NCBI GenBank assembly: GCA_037447605.1
Contig: CM074815.1
Coordinates: 2,220,335 to 2,240,334, forward strand
DNA length: 20,000 nucleotides
Source: Zygnema circumcarinatum
Lineage: Eukaryota > Streptophyta > Zygnematophyceae > Zygnematales > Zygnemataceae
Direction: 5' to 3'
Translations under genes and position numbers: made by a program
Part shown: piece after piece, positions 8,243 to 16,905 of the stretch
Layout of the letters: the number at the start of each line of letters is the position of its first letter
Numbering within the stretch: the first letter of the stretch is position 1
The notes under the pieces: generated by a model
Seen by the model: only the letters and a program-made list of their open reading frames with translations
Told to the model about the DNA's origin: nothing
The model's database searches: none

Positions 8243-8560
8243 TTTATTTCATGACATGACGCAACGCACGCTCCGATGAGCGCACATCCACCGTCATCAA
8301 TGCCACGTGGCACTACCGTACGCTGTTATTGTCGCGGTCGTAGGGTCCGTACGCAATTGTCAGAAAAAATCAGATCCGATTCTCGTCAATGCACAAGATT
8401 CTCCGCTGTCTGGCGCGCACGAAACGCAATTTTTTGCGGCGCGCTGCGCGATTGGATGAGAGAGATTTCGTAAGATCTCGGCTGTGATGGAGCCATAAGG
8501 GGGGCGTAAGACATAGAACCAGTACTCGCAGTTGTAAATTTCTATTCAGTTCTATTCTGC

Positions 8561-8910
8561 AAGCGACTGTTTCTTTTCTCGCTCATTTCGATTAAACTGA
8601 CCGGTGAGCCTGCTCGTGGTTTCCTGTTGAGACGAGGCGGTGCCGCGCGACCGAGTGGTTTGCAATTTGCAGTTGGAAACCTGGGCGGGCCGGTTTGCAA
8701 CTGGAAACTGGAGACTGAAAACTGGGAAATGGAAAGGGACCCTGAGGAAGTTCCTCGATGGGTGGTGTTAGGAAGTGAACACTGAGTCATATGAGTCCAT
8801 GTTGTTGTTGTTGAACATGTGCTCACAACATGGTTAACATGGGTCAATAGCATGGCTTGCAAAAAGGGTTACAACATAGATTCAAACATGGGGCTTACCA
8901 ACATCCACAT
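8561..8910. other. Spacer without a recognisable gene
   Basis: Mixed-composition sequence with short frames on both strands. A (GTT)n run lies near 8801-8811 and ACATGG-type repeats are scattered over 8796-8895. I see no gene or element. Confidence 0.5.
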
Positions 8911-9291
<381 letters not shown>

Positions 9292-9949
9292 GAGAAAGAC
9301 GGAAATCTGAGATTGAAAAAAAACTGGAAGAGATATGGGAGGAAGAAAAAGCTTCACCATACATATTCCATTAGCTGGGAAACAATCACAATCGACAAAA
9401 TAAAGAAAAGGTTTCATGAAAGAGAAATTGCCTTCGTCTTTATTTCTGCAAAAATCCCAGTCTTTGCGATCCCTAGCTCTGACTAAGTACTGAGGAGACA
9501 AGCTGTAAAGTGACTGTTTTGTCCTTTCTGACCAATCAAGCTGAAGTACGACCGTACAGAGAGCCTCAGTGCGACGGATTTCCGTAAAACAAACCGCTGC
9601 ATTCTATGCTACGCCAAACGAGTCTAAAGAATCAATTATCTAGGAAAGGTACAAACGCAAAAAAGTGCGCCGATGAATTTCTAAAAAACAAAAAAAAAAA
9701 AATATGTTCGAGAATCGAACAAAAGAATCTCACCAATCTGTGAAATTTCTAAGTACGAAAAAAATCTCAATCCGTCACTGCTTTCCAAATTTCGTGACTT
9801 TGAACGTATATTCACATGCTCACGTCTGAACCCAAAACGGAACAGAACTGAAGCCTCCTCGTAGAACCCCTCGACCCCTTGTTAAAAAGCCGTCCAGACG
9901 CCGAATACCCCATTTACGTACAGCATCTTATACCCCATTTACTCAATAA
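9292..9949. other. AT-rich spacer, 3' flank of paralogue 2
   Basis: No gene is supported. The right end is the 3' flank of the gene at 9950-10402. An A run lies at about 9688-9701. A CCAAT at 9531 is followed after 10 bases by TACG, one base short of the ERSE pattern. Confidence 0.5.
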
Positions 9950-10402
9950 TCATGCTCCGCTTGCCGCCACCTCGGACCCGCCACACGTCGCCGAAAACCC
10001 AGCCGAAAATCCGCAATCCGCCGCAGCCCCATTTGCTTGACGTGACGACGTGTGTTCCATATGGCATATTTCCCTAACTTCCTCCATGGAGAAGGGGAAG
10101 CCTCCCTCGCTCAAATCAACCTCCTGGTCGTCGAACCACGTGTAGTAGTGTGAGTCAAGATCCTCCCAGTCGCCGACCACGTACAGGTTCTTGTTTGTGA
10201 TGCGCACGTACCCGTCCGCGCCGACGGGGCACGAGACCCACCCATGGCGGCTCATGACCACGACGCGCTCCCGCGCCCCACGGAGCCACTTCTCCTCGGA
10301 GGCGGGGGAGACCAGGACAGGGGCCGCGTCGAAGGCGGGGATGGCCTTGTTGCCAACGGACACGAGGACGCGGTAGTCCGACCGGTTGTCCACGACCACC
10401 AT
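9950..10402 (-). CDS. Paralogue 2 of the unrecognised 150-residue family
   Basis: This intronless frame starts at ATG 10402 (context CCACCATGG) and gives 150 residues, the same length as paralogue 1. The frame is open for 28 more codons upstream to a Met at 10486, but that part is Ser/Pro/Leu-rich, comes from the CT-rich leader and has no counterpart in paralogue 1, so the inner ATG is preferred. Conserved blocks are VVVDNRS (2-8), FDAAPVLV (24-31), EEKWLRG, SRHGWVSC (51-58), GYVRI, DSHYYTWFD, GFPFSM and EICHMEH. About half of the aligned core residues are identical to paralogue 3. The last 30 or so residues are Ala/Gly/Ser-rich and differ from both paralogues. No signal or membrane segment is seen. 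Function is unknown. Three exact ERSE-like sites lie 0.6-1.2 kb upstream. Confidence 0.87.
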   Translation of the reverse strand: MVVVDNRSDYRVLVSVGNKAIPAFDAAPVLVSPASEEKWLRGARERVVVMSRHGWVSCPVGADGYVRITNKNLYVVGDWEDLDSHYYTWFDDQEVDLSEGGFPFSMEEVREICHMEHTSSRQANGAAADCGFSAGFSATCGGSEVAASGA

Positions 10403-10620
10403 GGTGGAGGGCGGCTTTAGGGAGAGGGGGAGAGAGAGGGAGGAAGACGGAGAGGGAGCGGAAGAGGTAGAGATAGAGAGAGACACAATTGGTGTTCACC
10501 TTGACAGAGCGAGAGGGGATGGGAGACGGCAATGATAGAGGAAGAGTAAGTGAAGGGGGGAAGGAGAGGAGGAGAGGGAGGGAGAGCGGAGAAACTTGAG
10601 ATGTCAGATGAGCGCGGGCG
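10403..10620. repeat. GA-rich leader block of paralogue 2
   Basis: The plus strand is GA-rich, with a short stretch of mixed sequence near 10485-10545. On the minus coding strand it is the CT-rich 5' leader between the start codon and the TATA-like sequence at 10622-10627. Confidence 0.65.
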
Positions 10621-10621
10621 C

Positions 10622-10627
10622 TATATA
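10622..10627 (-). promoter_or_regulatory. TATA-like box for paralogue 2
   Basis: The minus strand reads GTATATAGCG, about 220 bp upstream of the ATG at 10402. That would place transcription start near 10595 and give a CT-rich leader of about 190 bases. No better TATA candidate lies between it and the gene. Confidence 0.4.
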
Positions 10628-10943
10628 CTTAGCTGTCACTGCGCGCCGCGGAGGGTCGGCGGGCGGTTATTTCCGTACGGCTGCCTTGGAGGAGCCGGAG
10701 TGGCGGCGCAGAGGCCGGCTCTTGGACGGACGCGCGGACTTTTGTCGCTTTTGCGGCTGGCGGCGGACTGGATCCGAGCGGCCGCATCGGTCCTGGCTGG
10801 CGGTTGGAAAACGACACATGGGTAGGTTTGGCGCGTTCTAAAAATCTTCAATGTAGGGTTTGACCGTACTTGGGTGAATCTGGATAGGATCTCGAGATCG
10901 GTCAACGAATCTCGATATGGACAAAAATTTTGCTGTCGGGAGC

Positions 10944-10952
10944 GTACGGACG
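10944..10952 (+). promoter_or_regulatory. GTACGGACG motif, copy 3
   Basis: Lies within CGTACGGACGGACGG (10943-10957), identical to the 15-mer at 6009-6023 upstream of paralogue 1. Confidence 0.45.
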
Positions 10953-11029
10953 GACGGGAGCCTTTTGGAAGAGGGCTGTCCAGCTGGCACTCGTCAGAAA
11001 TAGCGGGCCAATGAAAAGGCTCGGTGAAC

Positions 11030-11038
11030 GTACGGACG
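11030..11038 (+). promoter_or_regulatory. GTACGGACG motif, copy 4
   Basis: Exact 9-mer directly abutting the ERSE-like composite at 11042-11060. Confidence 0.4.
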
Positions 11039-11041
11039 CCA

Positions 11042-11060
11042 CGTGACGGTAAGCTATTGG
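11042..11060 (-). promoter_or_regulatory. ERSE-like composite CCAAT-N10-CACG
   Basis: On the minus strand CCAAT, 10 bases, CACG within CACGTG. It is 640 bp upstream of the ATG of paralogue 2. Confidence 0.5.
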
Positions 11061-11146
11061 ATGTAAATTTGCAAGTTTAAGAGAGCCACGAATAGTACCG
11101 CAAGTGGAAATTGACCGGAGAGGGCCCAAGCTGGCGGGACAGCCAC

Positions 11147-11157
11147 AAAACGACAAA
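11147..11157 (+). promoter_or_regulatory. AAAACGACAAA motif, copy 3
   Basis: Exact copy preceded by CCAC. The extended form CACAAAACGACAAA is shared with copies 4 and 5 upstream of paralogue 3. Confidence 0.45.
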
Positions 11158-11257
11158 AGTTTGCTCCGTGATTGACGGAAATTGCAAGGGGAAAATCAGA
11201 AGGTCGGGACGTGTGTGTACCAACGGCATCGTGGAAATTTTCTGATTTTAAAATTAA

Positions 11258-11276
11258 CCAATCAGACGACGCCACG
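11258..11276 (+). promoter_or_regulatory. ERSE-I composite CCAAT-N9-CCACG
   Basis: CCAAT, CAGACGACG, CCACG on the plus strand. The spacer is similar to that of the next composite (CAGCGGACG), so the two may be duplicates. Confidence 0.55.
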
Positions 11277-11359
11277 TAGGAGATGTTGCTGACGTGAGCA
11301 GCTCTGATTCGATCTTGTTATAATGTATTTTTCCGTGGGATCTGTCCACATGGGACACC

Positions 11360-11368
11360 GTACGGACG
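11360..11368 (+). promoter_or_regulatory. GTACGGACG motif, copy 5
   Basis: Overlaps a palindromic CCGTACGG at 11358-11365. Confidence 0.4.
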
Positions 11369-11448
11369 AGCCGTTGAAGGGACAGCCCAAGTGGAACACG
11401 ACGGCGAAAATTAGGGCACCCACTCGAAGGGGCAAGTTCTCGAATCTT

Positions 11449-11855
11449 AGGGTGGGGGTCCATCAGCGTTTGCCTGTACCGCCACATCGGATCATGAGTC
11501 ATGAAGGGAGAATTGCGGGTTCCATCAGAGGTCCCGCGAGCCAATCAGCGGACGCCACGTGGACACATTTATTCGTCCACCGTGGCCGCGCGTCCACCGC
11601 GCATTGGCGGCTGTGCGCCAGCGTGGTCGCCGTACCCCCGTGGCATCTCGAACGGATCTTCAACGCCACGCGGCGGCGCACGATTGGAAAACTCAGGCAT
11701 AGTTCTAGGGAATTTTTTTCAGGGGGTATGTTTTGGGGAACTACGCCTGTACCTCCACGTCGGTCCTAGTCGGCGCCACGACGGCGCCACATCATCCTCC
11801 AAAACAACGCCTGTACCTCCACGTCGGCGAAAAATCGCTGATGGACCCCCACCCT
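11449..11855. repeat. 407-bp interval bounded by a perfect 20-bp inverted repeat
   Basis: AGGGTGGGGGTCCATCAGCG at 11449-11468 is the exact reverse complement of 11836-11855. Inside, CGCCTGTACCTCCACGTCGG occurs twice in direct orientation (about 11744-11763 and 11808-11827), with a diverged third copy (GCCTGTACCGCCACATCGG) beginning near 11471. No clear target-site duplication is seen, so it could be a foldback element remnant or a locally rearranged promoter segment. Confidence 0.6.
11541..11559 (+). promoter_or_regulatory. ERSE-I composite CCAAT-N9-CCACG
   Basis: CCAAT, CAGCGGACG, CCACG, continuing into CCACGTGG. It lies about 1.1 kb upstream of the ATG of paralogue 2. Confidence 0.55.
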
Positions 11856-12078
11856 TCGAATCTTCCGTACCAAAGTAGGACCCTCTATTACGCCGGATCA
11901 ATAACAGGTCGCCACGTGTTCAGATTGGCTGACATGGCGATCCGTGATTGACCAGATTTCGACCAATGAGGGGCCGACACTGTGCGGTGAATCGGCCCAT
12001 AGACATAAGGGAGGGCGCCGGATTTTGTCCCGACGTGAAAGATTTCATCGGCGACCGTTGATTGAGGTAAGTGACATT

Positions 12079-12196
12079 GTACCGACATTTATCGTACCAC
12101 TCGTACGGTACCAGTAATTTGGGAGACACGTGGTTGTACCGTACGGTAAAACTCTAGAACCTCTACAGTACAGTACTGTACTAGAGGCTACCGTAC
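12079..12196. promoter_or_regulatory. Ten GTAC cores in 118 bp, with nested palindromes
   Basis: GTAC occurs at 12079, 12093, 12103, 12108, 12136, 12141, 12168, 12173, 12178 and 12193. The centre is a perfect 16-bp palindrome AGTACAGTACTGTACT (12167-12182), flanked by CCTCT and AGAGG and then by two CCGTACGG palindromes. A GTAC-binding regulator such as an SBP-box factor is the natural candidate; this is inference. Confidence 0.45.
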
Positions 12197-12204
12197 GGTT
12201 TTGG

Positions 12205-12236
12205 TATAAAACCAAGTTTTGGGGAAAACTTGGTTT
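12205..12236. other. TATAAAA followed by a perfect 12-bp hairpin
   Basis: AAACCAAGTTTT (12209-12220), GGGG loop, AAAACTTGGTTT (12225-12236). The plus strand also has TATAAAA at 12205-12211, overlapping the left arm. The downstream plus-strand frame is not protein-like. Confidence 0.55.
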
Positions 12237-12272
12237 CTACTTCCGGGAAGTTTCGAACGCGAGAAAGCGCAT

Positions 12273-12297
12273 CCAATCAGCGCTTGCGCTTGCCACG
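12273..12297 (+). promoter_or_regulatory. Lengthened ERSE-like composite (CCAAT-N15-CCACG)
   Basis: The spacer CAGCGCTTGCGCTTG contains CGCTTG twice in tandem (12281-12286 and 12287-12292). Removing one unit restores exactly CCAAT-N9-CCACG, so this looks like a composite spoiled by a 6-bp duplication. Confidence 0.5.
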
Positions 12298-12440
12298 TGG
12301 TCACAGTGGCACGTGGCAGCACGATGGATCCTGATGGGCCAGGTGGCAGATTTCGATAGGAAGAATACAATCATGAATAGCCACGTATATGCCACGTAGG
12401 CAGCGCTTGCCTTGATGGAACCCTCAAAGCCCTCGCTGTG

Positions 12441-13480
12441 TTCCAATCCCGCCCGCAACTGGATGCCCGCCGTTCCATGCTCGAATTCCCCACATTTTGA
12501 CGCTAACTGCACACATGGAGCCGACAGGAGGGCTTGTCCATCTCTTGAAAAGTCGACGTGACGGTTTGGCCTAGTGCGTTGGTTCGAATGTTGATAGCAC
12601 TCTTGTGACATTGTTGGGAACAATTCCAAGTGAGTGAACTATACTTTGCCCTATTGCTCTAGCGAGTGAGGGCTTATATATGACCAAGTGTGTGTCTCTC
12701 TCTCTCTCTCCCCCTCTTTCTCTCGCTATCCCTCTCTGCCCTCTCTCTCTTTCTCTATGTGAAGGAGAAGATTGCCATTGGTCTCGCGCATGGAGATGGC
12801 ATGAATGGAACATGTTCAACAACAAAAACATGGGGAACCACGAGGAATCAAACCGCTCGTGAAGGACTTGACGAAAGGGACGAGCCATGCGCGTAAATTT
12901 GCTTCTAGACCCAATTGGAAAGTGTTGGAAAAGTACCCCCTTGCGGACGCCCATGGGACATGTCCACGGACGCCGGACCCTGTACCAATTCGTCACCCGC
13001 GGCCGCTGGCGATGTTACGGACGCGCAATTTCTGACTCGTTCCGTGTTCTTAGTTTCGGTCTCGCAACACAGAACCCAACCCAGTTTGGTGAATCTTGAT
13101 TGTTTGCAGTTTTGCCAACGTGGCAGGTCGGACGGTTGAGATTGCTTGAAATCCCAGATGTCCAGTTCGGCTGGAAGGGCTTCAAGCGGCGGTCCGTACT
13201 CTTTGCCTTCCCTGCTTCGCTTCGGAGAATTTCGCGGATTGGGGGTTGGATGCCGAGAAATCGCTGGTCGCCAATTTGAGGAGAAAATGTAGAAAACAAT
13301 TGCTAAAAATTAAATTGCAAAAAAAAAAAATGTTTTTGTAGCTGCAACGCTGTAGAAAGAAATGGAAGAGATGGGACTTGTGGTGTGCTTCAAACGTTTG
13401 TAAGTGACGCATATTGGAGAGCGTGACATGCGTAACGTGCGGCGGAAGGCTGTTACAGAAGGGTAGAGTGAAGGAGGGAA
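12441..13480. other. Spacer with a (CT)n microsatellite, no supported gene
   Basis: A pyrimidine-rich run lies at 12690-12755. A third GTCACCCGCG motif occurs at 12992-13001. An A run lies at 13318-13330. Short frames on both strands show no family resemblance. Confidence 0.5.
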
Positions 13481-13559
13481 TGAAAAGAAAAAAAAATGGG
13501 GAACGGGGACATTCAATATGGGGGGCAGTTTGAGTGAGGAACAACTGGTGAGAAAGTGG

Positions 13560-13770
13560 GACGATAGCAGGGGTCTGTCTGTGTGTGTGAGAGAGCGCGA
13601 GAGAGGGGGGGAGACAGGGAGAGAAAGGATCGGACGTGAGACAGAGAGAAGAGTGAAGAGAGGGAGAGAGAGAGTGGAAGATGAAAGAGGGAGAGTGGGA
13701 GAGGGGAAGAGAGGAGGTGAGGGAAAAGGGGAAGGAGATGGCGAGAGAGGGAGAAGGAGAGATATAGCAA
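13560..13770. repeat. GA-rich block
   Basis: Purine-rich plus strand with imperfect GAGAGGGA units. The Ser/Leu/Pro frames on the minus strand are compositional. Confidence 0.75.
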
Positions 13771-14563
13771 ACGTGCACGCCGGCACTGTCTCCATTCATA
13801 CTCTCACAGTTACAAAAGCTACAAGGAAAAATCACGACTCTTTTTTACAGCAGAATGAAGGTACCACACATTCTGTGATACATGGAACCAAAATGATCGA
13901 CCTTCTACTTGAGCTCACATGCAGTCAGTCCCTCTAAATGGCCCGCCTGCAGGAGGGGAAGTCTACCGCTCTCCTGCACTTATTGACAGTGTTTAGGGTC
14001 GTTCACTGAACTGAACTGCCTTATTTTCCTCCGCTGGGACGGAGGGAGGGAGGGAGGGAGGCCGAGACGTTTTCTTTCTTCACCTTTCTCCCTAAAGCAG
14101 CACGGTTTAATGTATATTTCTATGTCCGTTATGTTCGGTTATTTGCACTCGTTTTCAGTTTCCATTCTAAAAACTATGTCTGTCTGAACTCCCCGAATTC
14201 TAATTTCATATTATGCAAACTATGGTACAGATTCGAACACGTTAAACCGTCAGTCTAAGGAAAAACCTGAGTGCGGTTTTCAGCCAGAAACCGGCACACA
14301 TCCTATCGACATATCACACTACTCAAGTAATTATTGCAAAGTTGGTTTCGATTTAAACTACGTAATTTAAAAAACTGAAGGAAAAAAAACCCGCAAACTC
14401 ATGTACCCCTTAAATTAAGCTGTCAAATTCCGAAAAACACTTTAATCCAAATCTCGAGAACCACGAACACTCCCGTTCCGGGATCAAGCCTCCTCCAGCC
14501 TCCTCCAGATTCCACCCATACTCGATCCCCACTTGATCCTGATTCCACTTCCGAGATCAACTC
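13771..14563. other. Spacer and 3' flank of paralogue 3
   Basis: No gene is supported. It carries CACTGAACTGAACTGCC at about 14004-14020, recalling the ACTGA repeat 3' of paralogue 1, and a (GGGA)n run at 14040-14062. The rest is AT-rich. Confidence 0.5.
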
Positions 14564-15004
14564 TTAACCCTCCGCCGCGATCAACTCCCCCTCCGTCGCC
14601 TTCCGCGCATGGTCATACTCCGCCATCACCGCCTCCTCCCGCCGCGCCGACAAATGCTCCATGTAGCAAATTTCCCGCACGTCCGCCATAGAAAACGGGA
14701 GCCCCTCCGCCCTAAAATTTACCACCGGGTTATCGTACCACGTGTAATGCCCTGATTGGTACTCCGGACACTCGGCCTTCACGAAAATGTTTCGCGCGCT
14801 GACCCGAATGTAGCCCTCGGGCGGCAGCCGGCACGAGAACCAGCCGTGACGTGACATGATCGCGACGCGTTCACACTTGAAACGCATCCACTTTTCGTCC
14901 GAGCGCGGTCCGACCACGACCGGGGCCGCGTCGAAGGCCGCGATGACGCTATTGGCCACCGACACGACCACGCGCGACTCGGACCGGTTCTCGACCACGA
15001 CCAT
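14564..15004 (-). CDS. Paralogue 3 of the unrecognised family (146 residues)
   Basis: The frame starts at ATG 15004 (context GCGCCATGG) and gives 146 residues. It is open far upstream to 15715, but that extension is a Ser/Leu/Pro repeat from the CT-rich leader and is unmatched in the paralogues. Conserved blocks are VVVENRS (2-8), FDAAPVVV (24-31), DEKWMR (36-41), SRHGWFSC (51-58), GYIRV, HYTWYD (86-91), GLPFSM and EICYMEH. It lacks the WxDLD segment that paralogues 1 and 2 have before the YTW block, and uses an AECPEYQSG sequence there. The tail is charged and probably helical (ARREEAVMAEYDHARKATEG), different from both paralogues. No signal peptide or membrane segment is seen. Function unknown. 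Its leader contains a telomere-like minisatellite, and two ERSE-I sites lie about 1 kb upstream. Confidence 0.87.
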   Translation of the reverse strand: MVVVENRSESRVVVSVANSVIAAFDAAPVVVGPRSDEKWMRFKCERVAIMSRHGWFSCRLPPEGYIRVSARNIFVKAECPEYQSGHYTWYDNPVVNFRAEGLPFSMADVREICYMEHLSARREEAVMAEYDHARKATEGELIAAEG

Positions 15005-15008
15005 GGCG

Positions 15009-15120
15009 CAGGGTTCAGGGTTCAGGGCTGGGGGTTGGGGGTTCAGGGTTGGGGTCTGGGGGTTGGGGGGTTTAAGGTTCGAGGTGTAGGGGTTGAGGTG
15101 GGAGGTTGAAGGTTTGTGGT
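15009..15120. repeat. Telomere-like minisatellite in the leader of paralogue 3
   Basis: On the plus strand imperfect GGGTTCA, GGGTTGG and GGGGTTG units repeat about a dozen times. On the coding strand this reads AACCCTG / AACCCCC and begins a few bases before the start codon. The units are related to, but not the same as, the plant telomere repeat. Confidence 0.65.
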
Positions 15121-15500
15121 GGGGGGAGAGGGTGTGGGAGAGGAAGGGAGAGCGAGAGGGAGGGAGGAGAGAGGGAGGGGGAAGGGGGGGCGAGGGGGAG
15201 GGGGAGGGGGAGAAGGGGAAGGGGGATGGAAGAGAGAGGGCGAGGGAGAGGGAGAGGGAGAGGGAGAGGAGAGGGAGAGGGAGAGGGCGAGGGAGAGGGC
15301 GAGGGAGAGGGCGAGGGAGAGAGCGAGGGAGAGGGAGAGGGAGAGGGAGATGGAGAGGGAGAGCGAGAGGGAGAGGGAGAGGGAGAGAGGGATCGAGAGA
15401 GGGAGAGAGGGATCGAGAGTTGGAGGGAGGGAGGGATGGAGGGACGAGAGAGAGAGTGGGAGAGAGGGAGGGGGGGCGTGCGAGAGCGAGAAGCGCGCCG
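15121..15500. repeat. GA-rich block upstream of paralogue 3
   Basis: Purine-rich plus strand with tandem GAGGGAGAGGGA hexamer-type units, most regular at 15240-15400. It is CT-rich on the coding strand. Long frames on both strands here are compositional. Confidence 0.8.
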
Positions 15501-15620
15501 GAAATTGAGGGCGAGTCGGCCTTAAGGGGCGGCGCCTGCCAGGTGTCGCACGCTGTGTGGCCGCGCGGCGGCGGTTGACTCCCAGCGGCCGGGCCAGCGG
15601 GGCGCCACGCTGGCACCCAC

Positions 15621-15631
15621 AAAACGACAAA
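15621..15631 (+). promoter_or_regulatory. AAAACGACAAA motif, copy 4
   Basis: Exact copy in the extended form CACAAAACGACAAA, about 620 bp upstream of the ATG of paralogue 3. Confidence 0.45.
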
Positions 15632-15969
15632 GTGGCCCATCCGGGGACAAGATCGACGGCTCCGCGCAATTTCGCCGGCGTGGTCGGCAAGTCCGTACGG
15701 AGGATATTTCGACATTGCTGAGCTGGAAATATTTTGTTCTATGTATCCGAAATTGTGGAGAACGTGGCATCATGTGATTGATTAAACGAATGTTTTTGGG
15801 TTTGGGATTTGTTTTGGGGCTGACCGGTTGTATGAGTGACGGTGGTTTTTTGGCCGGCCGGCGGAAAGTTGCCGGCCGGCGGTCGCTGGGGTCTTTGCCG
15901 GTCCGTTTGGGACAGCGGTTCGGAGGTTGGCGTCTGCCAGACTTCCGAATCCCCGGACAGGCAGATTTG

Positions 15970-15988
15970 CCAATGGAAGTCCTCCACG
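15970..15988 (+). promoter_or_regulatory. ERSE-I composite CCAAT-N9-CCACG
   Basis: CCAAT, GGAAGTCCT, CCACG on plus, continuing to CCACGTGG. It is about 970 bp upstream of the start of paralogue 3. Confidence 0.55.
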
Positions 15989-16004
15989 TGGTTAGAATTG
16001 CCTA

Positions 16005-16023
16005 CGTGGCAAATTTTCATTGG
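16005..16023 (-). promoter_or_regulatory. ERSE-I composite CCAAT-N9-CCACG, opposite orientation
   Basis: On the minus strand CCAAT, nine bases, CCACG. It faces the composite at 15970-15988, so the two G-box halves point at each other across 16 bp. Confidence 0.55.
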
Positions 16024-16427
16024 CTGACGCTGATAAGAGGTTTGTAACAGAAATAGCTCCAAAGGAAATCTCAACTGCAGGATTCGGTGATGCCAACGGG
16101 ACAGATTTCGTGGACAAAAGGATACGGAATGTTGGCTCACACCGACCTATGTTTGACCTGTGATTGGCTGTTTGCATTCCACCGACCTATTCACGATTCT
16201 TTTTTGTCGTATTTATGGCTTGTCAATCTTGGAAAATTGGCAGAGATTTTACATAGCCAGTTTCACAGAATACGTACTTTGAGTTCCGCTCTTAGGGCTT
16301 ATCTTGCGGTAACGTGTTACTAATTGTGGTTGTTTCTTTCCCTATTTCAACATTTTCCTATTTTCTTATTGGTGGAACTGAATCTCCAAGTTCTCACGTG
16401 TTTCGAGAGCTTCGAGGTCACCGACAC

Positions 16428-16438
16428 AAAACGACAAA
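16428..16438 (+). promoter_or_regulatory. AAAACGACAAA motif, copy 5
   Basis: Exact copy in the form ACACAAAACGACAAA, about 1.4 kb upstream of paralogue 3. A GTACGGACC follows within about 10 bp. Confidence 0.45.
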
Positions 16439-16822
16439 TATTAAGTACGGACCGTCATTCTCGAAGGAGCGCCATGATTTTGGAGCGACCAATTGCCCTG
16501 CGGCGATGAACAGTACACTGTACAAATGAAGTGGATCCTCGGGCTGTTAGTGGATCCAGATCCAAACGACCCCAATTGATCCAGTGATGAACATGACCAG
16601 ATTCAAGGTCTTAGGCAACTGTTGAATTTGAGCGCAGGTTCAATCGCTGCCAGCTCCCTCGTGGTCTTCCTGAAAGCCCGGTCCGCCGCACCGACGCTAG
16701 CCGACAAAAGCGGTCAAATTCGTTTGCTGGTCAAATCAAGCCGTTGCGAAAAATCCAAAATTTGGCGGCTCGTGTACCGTATTGTGGGGAGTGTGTCGGT
16801 GGAGTGCGGCTTTGGTCAATGC

Positions 16823-16831
16823 GTACGGACG
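16823..16831 (+). promoter_or_regulatory. GTACGGACG motif, copy 6
   Basis: Exact 9-mer, same orientation as the other five. It is about 1.8 kb upstream of paralogue 3 and so the most distant from a gene start. Confidence 0.3.
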
Positions 16832-16905
16832 AACTACACGGACGAACCGTTTGTGTTAGATGACTGGCTGAACAGGAACATAAACATGGGGTTTCGGATC
16901 TTAAG

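Larger units (their letters stand above)
7351..8560. promoter_or_regulatory. Motif block without an adjacent paralogue
   Basis: This GC-richer block resembles those upstream of the three paralogues. It carries a perfect G-box GCCACGTGGC (8302-8311), CGTACG at 8318-8323 and 8348-8353, a TCACGTCA array, and the AATGGTTG palindrome array, but no exact AAAACGACAAA or ERSE composite. A 295-codon plus-strand frame runs through it (7372-8259); its content is not protein-like and it overlaps the palindromes, so I do not call it. The block may be an orphan promoter module. Confidence 0.35.
10628..12440. promoter_or_regulatory. Motif block upstream of paralogue 2
   Basis: This is the densest block of the window. 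It contains three exact ERSE-like composites, one lengthened variant, one exact AAAACGACAAA and one near copy (AAAACGACACA at about 10805-10815), three GTACGGACG, palindromic CCGTACGG at 10673, 11358, 12139 and 12191, and about ten ACGTG cores. No coding frame is convincing; several short frames on each strand end without family resemblance. The orientation bias of the motifs fits a promoter of the minus-strand gene. Confidence 0.5.
15501..16640. promoter_or_regulatory. Motif block upstream of paralogue 3
   Basis: It holds two AAAACGACAAA copies, CCGTACGG (15693-15700) and two facing ERSE-I composites, repeating the grammar seen upstream of paralogues 1 and 2. Imperfect GGCCGGCGG repeats occur near 15852-15884. 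No coding frame is convincing. Confidence 0.45.

Noticed and set aside
7372-8259. 295-codon plus-strand open frame of mixed composition
   Set aside because: It runs through palindrome arrays, a G-box region and CACGTCA repeats. The peptide mixes short Arg/Ala/Gln runs without domains, and no supporting start or splice context is seen. GC-rich DNA gives such frames by chance.
10403-10486. 28-residue N-terminal extension of paralogue 2
   Set aside because: Ser/Leu/Pro-rich, derived from the CT-rich leader, absent from paralogue 1. The inner ATG has the better context and matches all family members.
12130-12399. 89-codon plus-strand frame downstream of CCGTACGG and over TATAAAA
   Set aside because: The TATA-like sequence lies inside the frame, the peptide has no family resemblance, and the region is explained by palindromes and ERSE/G-box motifs.
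13182-13835. 217-codon minus-strand frame
   Set aside because: Composed largely of CT-repeat translation, with no recognisable domain.
15005-15715. 237-residue N-terminal extension of paralogue 3
   Set aside because: Pure low-complexity translation of CT repeats and the telomere-like tract; unmatched in the paralogues.
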